Origin: Gammaproteobacteria bacterium
Lineage (GTDB): Bacteria > Pseudomonadota > Gammaproteobacteria > DRLM01
Length of the DNA: 5,408 nucleotides
Reading direction: 5' to 3'
NCBI GenBank assembly: GCA_015490395.1
Contig: WFXX01000202.1
Coordinates: forward strand, 1 to 5,408
A program made the position numbers and the translations under genes. Position 1 is the first letter of the stretch. Each line of letters starts with the position of its first letter. Below the pieces are notes generated by a model that searched no databases, was not told the origin of the DNA, and worked only from the letters and a program-made list of their open reading frames with translations. Shown here piece after piece: positions 1-5,408 of this stretch.

Positions 1-81
1 CCGCCACACCAGTGGCTGCTGCCGGCTGCCTTGGTGGCCCTGCTGGCCGCGCCCTCTCTCTTGCCGCCGGCCGCCGGGTAG
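1..81 (+). CDS. Possible 3' end of an unidentified gene (partial, hydrophobic C-terminal tail)
   Basis: Frame 1 on the + strand is open from the window edge to a TAG at 79-81, giving 26 residues. The middle is strongly hydrophobic (WLLPAALVALLAAPSLL), as in a C-terminal membrane helix, and the end is short and Pro/Ala/Gly-rich. It would end 7 bases before the stop of the convergent glgB gene, a typical tight tail-to-tail arrangement. The family cannot be recognised from so few residues. The call is weak because the DNA is so GC-rich that the other two + frames are also open here; frame 3 runs to a TGA at 102-104. The non-overlapping stop and the membrane-like composition favour frame 1. No clear terminator hairpin is visible between this stop and glgB. 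Confidence 0.35.
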   Translation, partial: PPHQWLLPAALVALLAAPSLLPPAAG

Positions 82-88
82 AGAGCCG

Positions 89-2335
89 TCAGAAGGGGGC
101 CTGACCCTCCGGCACCAGCACCAAGCCGGCCAACGGGGGCAGGGTGAGCACCACCGACCAGGGCCTGCCCATCCAGGGCACCGGCTCGGCCTCCACCCAG
201 CCCGCGTTGCCCACGTTGCTGCCCTCGTAGTGGCAGGAGTCGGAGTTTAGCACCTCGCGCCACCTGCCCCCGCAGGGCACCCCCACCCGGTAGCCGTGCC
301 GCACCACGGGGGTGAAGTTCAGCACCACCGCCGCCACCTGGTCCCCGGCCCGGCGCAGATAGCTCAGCACCGACTGGGCGGCGTCGTGGCAGTCGATCCA
401 CTCGAAGCCCTGGGACTCGAAGTCGAAGCGGTGCAGGGCGGGCAGCGTCCGGTAGAGGCGGTTGAGGTCCGCCACCAGGCGCTGCACCCCTCGGTGCAGG
501 GGCACCTCCAGCAGGTGCCAGTCCAGCTCCCCGTCGTGGTTCCACTCCCGCCCCTGGCCGAACTCGCAGCCCATGAACAGCAGCTTCTTGCCCGGGTAGG
601 TGAACTGGTAGACGAAGAGCAGGCGCAGGTTGGCGAACTGCTGCCAGGCATCGCCCGGCATGCGCGCCAGCAGCGAGCCCTTGCCGTGCACCACCTCGTC
701 GTGGGAGAAGGGCAGGACGAAGTTCTCCGAGAAGCAGTAGAGCAGCCCGAAGGTGAGCTGGTTGTGGTGGTAGTGGCGGTAGATGGGGTCCCGGGACAGG
801 TAGTCCAGGGTGTCGTGCATCCAGCCCATGTTCCACTTCATGGAGAAGCCCAGCCCCCCCAGCCAGGTGGGGCGGGAGACCATGGGCCAGGCGGTGGACT
901 CCTCGGCGATGGTCACGGTGCCCGGGAACTGGCTGTGGGTGACCTCGTTGAGCTGGCGCAGGAAGGCGATGGCCTCCAGGTTCTCGTTGCCGCCGTAGAT
1001 ATTGGGCACCCAGTCGCCGGGCTCGCGGGAGTAGTCCAGGTAGAGCATGGAGGCCACCGCGTCCACCCGCAGCCCGTCGATGTGATATTCCTGCAGCCAG
1101 TGCACCGCGCTCGAGAGCAGGTAGTTGCGCACCTCGTTGCGGCCGTAGTTGTAGATCAGGGTGCCCCAGTCGCGGTGCTCGCCCCGGCGGGGGTCCTCGT
1201 GCTCGTAGAGGGCGGTGCCGTCGAAGCGGGCCAGGCCGTGGGGGTCCTTGGGGAAGTGCCCGGGCACCCAGTCCAGGATCACCCCCAGCCCGTGCCGGTG
1301 GAGGTGGTCCACGAAGTAGCGGAAGTCGGCAGGGCTGCCGTAGCGGGCCGTGGGGGCGTAGTTGCCCACCGGCTGGTAGCCCCAGGAGGCATCGAGGGGA
1401 TGCTCGCCGATGGGCAGGAGCTCCACGTGGGTGAAGCCCAGGGGCAAGAGGTAGTCCACCAGGCGGTGGGCCAGCTCCCGGTAGCCGAGGAAGCCGCCCC
1501 GGGGATCCCGTCGCCAGGAGCCCAGGTGCACCTCGTAGATGGAGAAGGGCCGGTGCTGCCAGGAGCCGGAGGCCCGCTCCTCCAGCCAGGCGTCGTCGCC
1601 CCAGGGAAAGGGCGTAGGGTCTGGCACCACGTTGGCGGTGGCCGGGCGGCGCTCGAAGCGCTGCCCGTAGGGGTCGGCCTTGAGGTGCACGGTGCCCCGG
1701 GCCCGGTTGCGCAGCTCGAACTTGTACAGCGCCCCGGGCGCGAGGCCTGGGATGAACAGCTCCCAGACGCCCGTGGCGCCCCGCACCCGCATGGGGTGGC
1801 GGCGGCCGTCCCAGCGGTTGAAGTCGCCCACCACGCTCACCCGCTCGGCGTTGGGGGCCCAGGTGGCGAAGCGCACCCCGGCGATGCCGTCCACGGTCAC
1901 GACGTGGGCGCCCAGGAAGCGGTAGGCGTGCCAGTGGCGGCCCTCCCCGAAGAGGTAGAGGTCGAAGTCCGGGATCTGGGGGGGGAAGCAATAGGGGTCG
2001 TAGGTCTCGTGCCGGCTGCCGTCGCCCTCCTGCCACCGCAGCCGGTAGCGCTCGGGGACCCGCCCGGCGGGGAAGCGGCCGAGGAAGAAGTCGCAGAGCC
2101 AGGGCCGCTCCCGGCCCCCGTCCAGGCGCTCCAGGGGCAGGGGACGGCCCTCGGCGTCCAGGAGCTCGGCCGCCACCGCTCCCGGGAGATAGGCCAACAC
2201 CCGCACCCGGCCCCCGTCCTCGGGATGGGGTCCCAGCACCGCGAAGGGATCGTGATGGCGGGCCTCGGCGATGCGGGCCAGCTCGGCGAGCAGCTCCGGC
2301 GGCAGGGCGGCGCCGGACGCAAGCTTCTCGGGCAT
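89..2335 (-). CDS. glgB: 1,4-alpha-glucan (glycogen) branching enzyme, GH13 family
   Basis: This cytoplasmic enzyme (EC 2.4.1.18) cuts alpha-1,4 chains of the growing glucan and re-attaches them as alpha-1,6 branches. The protein has 748 residues, against 728 in E. coli GlgB, so it is full length. It carries an N-terminal N1 domain (about 27-125, with HHDPFAVLGPH at 27-37) and a CBM48 domain (about 145-235, with VRFATWAPNAERVSVVGDFN). The GH13 barrel follows (about 265-625), then a C-terminal beta domain (about 645-745). Conserved GH13 regions are all present: DWVPGHF at 355-361, GLRVDAVASM at 421-430 with nucleophile D425, TIAEEST at 475-481 with acid/base E478, and SHDEVVHG at 544-551 with transition-state stabiliser D546. 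Spacing between the three catalytic residues equals that of E. coli D405, E458 and D526. The ATG at 2335 is chosen because the family N-terminus follows directly and no better in-frame start lies near upstream. It is transcribed divergently from glgC. No frameshift or missing motif is seen. Confidence 0.97.
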   Translation of the reverse strand: MPEKLASGAALPPELLAELARIAEARHHDPFAVLGPHPEDGGRVRVLAYLPGAVAAELLDAEGRPLPLERLDGGRERPWLCDFFLGRFPAGRVPERYRLRWQEGDGSRHETYDPYCFPPQIPDFDLYLFGEGRHWHAYRFLGAHVVTVDGIAGVRFATWAPNAERVSVVGDFNRWDGRRHPMRVRGATGVWELFIPGLAPGALYKFELRNRARGTVHLKADPYGQRFERRPATANVVPDPTPFPWGDDAWLEERASGSWQHRPFSIYEVHLGSWRRDPRGGFLGYRELAHRLVDYLLPLGFTHVELLPIGEHPLDASWGYQPVGNYAPTARYGSPADFRYFVDHLHRHGLGVILDWVPGHFPKDPHGLARFDGTALYEHEDPRRGEHRDWGTLIYNYGRNEVRNYLLSSAVHWLQEYHIDGLRVDAVASMLYLDYSREPGDWVPNIYGGNENLEAIAFLRQLNEVTHSQFPGTVTIAEESTAWPMVSRPTWLGGLGFSMKWNMGWMHDTLDYLSRDPIYRHYHHNQLTFGLLYCFSENFVLPFSHDEVVHGKGSLLARMPGDAWQQFANLRLLFVYQFTYPGKKLLFMGCEFGQGREWNHDGELDWHLLEVPLHRGVQRLVADLNRLYRTLPALHRFDFESQGFEWIDCHDAAQSVLSYLRRAGDQVAAVVLNFTPVVRHGYRVGVPCGGRWREVLNSDSCHYEGSNVGNAGWVEAEPVPWMGRPWSVVLTLPPLAGLVLVPEGQAPF

Positions 2336-2348
2336 GGCGGTGAGCGGG

Positions 2349-2353
2349 CTCCT
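2349..2353 (-). promoter_or_regulatory. Ribosome binding site of glgB (weak placement)
   Basis: Read on the - strand this is AGGAG, the only clear Shine-Dalgarno match before the glgB ATG. Thirteen bases separate it from the start codon, longer than the usual 5-10, so initiation may be suboptimal. No alternative ATG or GTG in frame lies closer to the site. Confidence 0.5.
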
Positions 2354-2400
2354 GGCGGGTGTCGCTGCCAGCGGGCCCCACGAGAGCGGGTCGCCGCGGC

Positions 2401-2436
2401 GCGGGCGATGATAGCATAACGGCCGTCGCCGCCCGC
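2401..2436. repeat. Inverted repeat flanking the divergent promoter region
   Basis: A perfect 7-bp inverted repeat, GCGGGCG at 2401-2407 and CGCCCGC at 2430-2436, brackets the AT-rich island that holds the candidate glgB -10 element. The 22-base interior can add a few further pairs, for example 2410-2411 with 2426-2427 and 2414-2415 with 2422-2423. It could be a regulator operator, or a leader hairpin just 4 bases before the glgC ribosome binding site. Such short GC-only repeats also arise by chance in DNA of this composition, so function is unproven. Confidence 0.3.
2408..2416 (-). promoter_or_regulatory. Candidate extended -10 promoter element for glgB
   Basis: On the - strand this reads TGCTATCAT, which fits the extended -10 form TGnTATAAT with one mismatch in the hexamer. 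It lies in the only AT-rich patch (2408-2419, 9 of 12 bases A/T) of the otherwise GC-rich divergent region. Transcription would begin near 2401 and leave a leader of about 65 bases before the glgB ATG. No convincing -35 box is present at 17-18 bases upstream, where the sequence is GCGGGC; extended -10 promoters can work without one. On the + strand the same patch offers only 4-of-6 matches to a -10 box (TAGCAT, CATAAC), so a glgC promoter here is less certain. Confidence 0.35.
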
Positions 2437-2440
2437 CTGC

Positions 2441-2447
2441 GAGGAGG
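2441..2447 (+). promoter_or_regulatory. Ribosome binding site that fixes the glgC start
   Basis: GAGGAGG lies 4 bases before the GTG at 2452. It is a near-perfect Shine-Dalgarno sequence and it decides in favour of this start over the in-frame GTG at 2359. Confidence 0.8.
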
Positions 2448-2451
2448 CCCG

Positions 2452-3708
2452 GTGCCCGCCCAGCGCTTCGTCAGCCGCCTGACCCAGGACACCCTGGCCC
2501 TGATCCTGGCCGGCGGCCGGGGCTCGCGGCTCAAGCACCTGACCCTGTGGCGGGCCAAGCCGGCGGTGCCCTTCGGGGGCAAGTTCCGCATCATCGACTT
2601 CCCTCTATCCAACTGCCTCAACTCGGGCATTCGACGCATGGCCGTGCTCACCCAGTACAAGGCCCACTCCCTGATCCGCCACATCCAGCAGGGCTGGTCC
2701 TTCCTGCGCGCGGAGCTGGGCGAGTTCGTGGAGGTGGTGCCCGCCCAGCAGCGGGTGAAGGCCTCCTGGTACGCGGGCACGGCTGATGCGGTCTACCAGA
2801 ACCTGGACATCATCCGGGCCCACGGGGCGGGCCACGTGCTCGTCCTGGCCGGCGACCACGTCTACAAGATGGACTACGGCCCCATGCTGGCCTGGCACGC
2901 CGAGCACGGGGCCCAGCTCACCATCGGGGTCCTCGAGGTGCCGGTAGAGCAGGCGCGGGCCTTCGGGGTGCTCCAGGTGGATGCGGACTGGCGGGTGACC
3001 GCCTTCGAGGAGAAGCCGGAGCGTCCCACCCCGCTGGCGGGCCGCCCCGACCGGGCCCTGGCCTCCATGGGGATCTATGTCTTCGACGCCGACTTCCTGG
3101 AGCGCTGCCTGGTGGAGGACGCCTCCCTCCCGGGCTCCAGCCACGACTTCGGCAAGGACGTCATCCCCCGGGCCATCGGCACCAGCCGCGTGGTGGCCTA
3201 TCCCTTCCGGGACGCGCAGGGACGCCAGGCCTACTGGCGGGACGTGGGCACGGTGGACGCCTTTTGGGAGGCCAACCTGGAGCTGGTGGCGGTGACCCCG
3301 CCCCTGGACCTCTATGACCGCTCCTGGCCCATCTGGACCTACCAGCCCCAGCTCCCCCCGGCCAAGTTCGTCCTCGACGAGGAGGGGCGGCGGGGGATGG
3401 CGGTGGATGCCATGGTCTCCGGCGGCTGCATCGTCTCCGGGGCCCTGGTGCGCCGCTCCCTGCTCTTCTCCGGGGTGCGGGTGGCCGAAGGCGCCCTGGT
3501 GGAGGAGAGCGTGATCCTGCCCGAGGTGGAGATCGGCCCGGGCTGCCGCATCCGCCGGGCGGTGGTGGACAAGGGCTGCCGGGTGCCCCCGGGCACGGTG
3601 ATCGGCGAGGACCCCGAGGAGGACGGGCGGCGCTACTACCTCAGCGAGGGAGGGGTGAGGCTGGTGATCCCCGAGATGTTCGGCCAGAGGAGGGCGCATG
3701 TCCGCTGA
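2452..3708 (+). CDS. glgC: Glucose-1-phosphate adenylyltransferase (ADP-glucose pyrophosphorylase)
   Basis: GlgC (EC 2.7.7.27) makes ADP-glucose and pyrophosphate from ATP and glucose-1-phosphate, the committed and allosterically controlled step of bacterial glycogen synthesis. The protein has 418 residues (E. coli GlgC has 431). A nucleotidyltransferase domain fills about 14-285, with the loop LAGGRGSRLK at 19-28, AKPAVPFGGKFRIIDF at 35-50 and PAQQ at 97-100. The catalytic Asp is D135 in AGDHVYK, and glucose-1-phosphate-binding K188 lies in FEEKP; these match E. coli D142 and K195. A left-handed beta-helix domain occupies about 310-410. The GTG at 2452 is chosen for its strong Shine-Dalgarno and because the family N-terminus begins there; the open frame back to 2359 would add 31 unconserved residues. 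Several E. coli fructose-1,6-bisphosphate-contact residues are replaced (W33, P40, P407, G411), so the activator may differ. The 3' end overlaps the GH57 gene by 11 bases, indicating one transcript. Confidence 0.97.
   Translation: MPAQRFVSRLTQDTLALILAGGRGSRLKHLTLWRAKPAVPFGGKFRIIDFPLSNCLNSGIRRMAVLTQYKAHSLIRHIQQGWSFLRAELGEFVEVVPAQQRVKASWYAGTADAVYQNLDIIRAHGAGHVLVLAGDHVYKMDYGPMLAWHAEHGAQLTIGVLEVPVEQARAFGVLQVDADWRVTAFEEKPERPTPLAGRPDRALASMGIYVFDADFLERCLVEDASLPGSSHDFGKDVIPRAIGTSRVVAYPFRDAQGRQAYWRDVGTVDAFWEANLELVAVTPPLDLYDRSWPIWTYQPQLPPAKFVLDEEGRRGMAVDAMVSGGCIVSGALVRRSLLFSGVRVAEGALVEESVILPEVEIGPGCRIRRAVVDKGCRVPPGTVIGEDPEEDGRRYYLSEGGVRLVIPEMFGQRRAHVR
3688..3693 (+). promoter_or_regulatory. Ribosome binding site of the GH57 gene, inside the glgC 3' end
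   Basis: AGGAGG lies within the last codons of glgC, 4 bases before the ATG at 3698. A strong site at this spacing supports the overlapping start, and its position suggests that translation of the GH57 gene is helped by ribosomes finishing glgC. Confidence 0.75.
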
Positions 3709-5404
3709 GCCGCCCCTGAGGGTGGTGCTGTGCTGGCACATGCACCAGCCCGAGTACCGGGACCTGCTGAGCGGGACCTACCAGCTCCCGTGGACCTATC
3801 TGCACGCCATCAAGGACTACGTGGACATGGCCGCCCACCTGGAGGCCGTGCCCGGCATGCGGGCGGTGGTGAACTTCACCCCGGTGCTCTTGGAGCAGCT
3901 CCAGGACTACCACGCCCAGCTCCAGGCCTACCTCCGCGACGGCGGGGCTCTGCGCGATCCCCTGCTGGCGGCCCTGGACGAGCCGGCCCTCCCGGTGCGC
4001 CCCGAGGAGCGGCTGGCCTTGGTGCGCTCCTGCCTGCGGGCACACCGCCGGCATATGATCGAGGCCTATCCGCGCTATCGCCTGCTGGCCGAGATAGCCG
4101 ACTGGATGGTGGAGCGGCAGGGGCCGGTGGCCTATCTCAGCGAGGAGTACCTGGCCGACCTCCTGGTCTGGTACCACCTGGCCTGGCTGGGCGAGACGGT
4201 GCGCCGGGAGGACGCCCGCGTGGCCCGGCTCATGGCCAAGGGCGGCCACTTCACCCTCCACGAGCGCCGGGAGCTGCTCGAGGTGATCGCCTCCCTGCTG
4301 GAGGGGCTCCTGGACCGCTACCGGCGCCTGGCCGAGGGGGGGCGGGTAGAGCTGGCCATGAGCCCCTATGGCCACCCCATGCTCCCGCTGCTCATCGACC
4401 TGGAGGCCGCCCGCGAGGCCCAGCCGCGCCTGCGCCTGCCCTTGCTGCGGGCCTACCCGGGCGGGGAGGAGCGAGCCCGCTGGCACCTGGAGCGGGGGCT
4501 GCAGGTCTTCGAGGCCTGCTTCGGCCACCGCCCGACGGGTTGCTGGCCCAGCGAGGGGGGGCTGAGCGAGGCCGTCCTGAGGCTGCTCGGCGAGCATGGC
4601 TTCCGCTGGACGGCCACCGGGGAGTCGGTGCTGGCCCACAGCCTGGAGGCCTCCGGGGTGGAGCGGGAGGGGCGAGGCTGGCTGTTCCGTCCCTACCGCC
4701 TGGAGGGGGCTCCCGGCACGCCGGCCTGCTTCTTCCGCGACGACGGCCTCTCCGACCTCATCGGCTTCCAGTATGCGGATTGGCATGCGGACGATGCCGT
4801 GCAGGACCTGATCGGGCACCTGGAGCGCATCGCCGCCCAGTGCGCGGGCGACCCCGGGGCGGTGGTAGCCATCATCCTCGACGGCGAGAACGCCTGGGAG
4901 CACTATCCCTACAACGGCTACTACTTCCTGCGCCAGCTCTACGAGCGCCTGGCGGGGCACCCGCGCCTGGAGCCCACCACCTTCGCCGATTGCCTGGCCC
5001 AGGGCGTGGCCCCACGCCCCCTCAAGCGGCTGGTGGCCGGGAGCTGGGTGCACGGGACCTTCTCCACCTGGATCGGCGACCCGGACAAGAACCGGGGCTG
5101 GGAGCTGCTGGGCCGGGCCAAGGAGGCCTTCGATCGGGCCCGGGCAGGCGGCTACCTGGTAGGCCCGGCCCTGGAGGCCGCCGAGCGCCAGCTGGCCGCC
5201 TGCGAGGGCTCGGACTGGTGCTGGTGGTTCGGGGACTACAACCCGGCCGAGTCGGTGAGCGACTTCGATCGCCTGTACCGGATGCACTTGGCCAACCTCT
5301 ACCACCTGGCCGGCGAGGAGCCCCCGGAGGAGCTGGCCCATCACGTCAGCCACGGCGGGGGGGCGCCGGAGCGGGGCGGGGCCATGCGCCGGGGCCAGGG
5401 CTGA
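3698..5404 (+). CDS. Glycoside hydrolase family 57 protein (alpha-amylase/amylopullulanase-like, exact activity unknown)
   Basis: This 568-residue protein belongs to GH57, a family of retaining alpha-glucan enzymes that includes amylases, amylopullulanases, 4-alpha-glucanotransferases and some branching enzymes. Family regions in order: WHMHQPEY at 13-20 (HQP signature), ELAMSPYGHPMLPLL at 218-232, GCWPSEGG at 281-288 with likely nucleophile E286, FFRDDGLSDLIGFQY at 345-359, and ILDGENAWEHYP at 393-404 with likely acid/base D395. Two further conserved stretches, GSWVHGTFSTWIGDPDKN (448-465) and WCWWFGDYNPAESVSDFDRLY (about 507-527), belong to the C-terminal helical part. Catalytic assignments rest on analogy with characterised members. 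No signal peptide or membrane segment is seen, so it should be cytoplasmic and reach stored glycogen. The start overlaps glgC by 11 bases in another frame, so it is probably co-transcribed. The last 30 or so residues are Gly/Arg-rich and look non-conserved. Debranching, transfer and plain hydrolysis all remain possible. Confidence 0.93.
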   Translation: MSAEPPLRVVLCWHMHQPEYRDLLSGTYQLPWTYLHAIKDYVDMAAHLEAVPGMRAVVNFTPVLLEQLQDYHAQLQAYLRDGGALRDPLLAALDEPALPVRPEERLALVRSCLRAHRRHMIEAYPRYRLLAEIADWMVERQGPVAYLSEEYLADLLVWYHLAWLGETVRREDARVARLMAKGGHFTLHERRELLEVIASLLEGLLDRYRRLAEGGRVELAMSPYGHPMLPLLIDLEAAREAQPRLRLPLLRAYPGGEERARWHLERGLQVFEACFGHRPTGCWPSEGGLSEAVLRLLGEHGFRWTATGESVLAHSLEASGVEREGRGWLFRPYRLEGAPGTPACFFRDDGLSDLIGFQYADWHADDAVQDLIGHLERIAAQCAGDPGAVVAIILDGENAWEHYPYNGYYFLRQLYERLAGHPRLEPTTFADCLAQGVAPRPLKRLVAGSWVHGTFSTWIGDPDKNRGWELLGRAKEAFDRARAGGYLVGPALEAAERQLAACEGSDWCWWFGDYNPAESVSDFDRLYRMHLANLYHLAGEEPPEELAHHVSHGGGAPERGGAMRRGQG

Positions 5405-5408
5405 GGCC

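Noticed and set aside
61..80. A GC-rich stretch that looked like a terminator stem between the convergent genes.
   Set aside because: Only a 6-bp self-complementary core (CGGCCG) with no loop and no following T-run is present, so it does not make a credible terminator.
1..88. A possible gene start on the - strand downstream of glgB (GTG codons near bases 5-9).
   Set aside because: No Shine-Dalgarno precedes these GTG codons and too little sequence remains to test them.
296..2419. A 707-codon open frame on the + strand, antisense to glgB.
   Set aside because: Its product is a repetitive His/Gln/Val/Gly/Ala-rich string without any family motif, as expected from the reverse strand of GC-rich coding DNA where stop codons are rare. 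The opposite strand carries a perfect GlgB.
1897..2538. A 213-codon - strand frame covering the divergent intergenic region and the glgB 5' end.
   Set aside because: The product is an Arg/Ser/Pro/Ala-rich out-of-frame reading of glgB, with no ribosome binding site or family similarity.
2605..3741. A 378-codon open frame on the - strand, antisense to glgC.
   Set aside because: It is a GC-rich shadow frame with no motifs, running across the glgC/GH57 junction.
3641..5353. A 570-codon open frame on the - strand, antisense to the GH57 gene.
   Set aside because: It has the same low-information Gly/Gln/His/Val/Ala composition and no recognisable domain, and it overlaps a clear GH57 gene along its whole length.
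5384..5404. An ATG near the end that might start the next gene (for example glgA).
   Set aside because: It is in the same frame as the GH57 gene and reaches the same TGA after seven codons, so it is an internal Met codon. Any next gene starts outside the window.

Overview
This is a very GC-rich bacterial window that is almost entirely coding. It carries the core of a glycogen (alpha-1,4/1,6-glucan) metabolism locus. The strong G/C preference at third codon positions, the absence of introns, the Shine-Dalgarno sites and the close match of the proteins to proteobacterial GlgB and GlgC suggest a high-GC proteobacterium. The GlgC N-terminus (RFVSRLT before the nucleotide-binding loop) recalls gammaproteobacterial homologues, but that placement is from memory of the family and is an inference.

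Layout from left to right. Bases 1-81 look like the last codons of a gene entering from the left on the + strand (a hydrophobic tail, then TAG). Only 7 bases later comes the stop of glgB, which lies on the - strand (89-2335) and encodes the GH13 glycogen branching enzyme. A 116-base divergent intergenic region (2336-2451) holds a small AT-rich island with an extended -10-like element for glgB. Flanking the island are a 7-bp GC-rich inverted repeat and, next to glgC, a strong ribosome binding site. On the + strand follow glgC (2452-3708, ADP-glucose pyrophosphorylase, GTG start) and a GH57 glycoside hydrolase gene (3698-5404). The GH57 gene overlaps the end of glgC by 11 bases. The window ends 4 bases after the GH57 stop.

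How the genes fit together. GlgC makes ADP-glucose from glucose-1-phosphate and ATP. A glycogen synthase (GlgA), not in this window, would polymerise it, and GlgB adds the alpha-1,6 branches. The GH57 protein lacks a signal peptide and keeps the family's catalytic Glu and Asp. It is probably a cytoplasmic alpha-glucan-active enzyme (hydrolase or transferase) acting on the same polymer, but its exact reaction cannot be read from sequence.

No mobile element, CRISPR array, tRNA or rRNA was seen. This is a fairly ordinary metabolic locus. The points most worth a second look are the overlapping, poorly characterised GH57 gene, the altered allosteric residues in GlgC, and the divergent promoter region.
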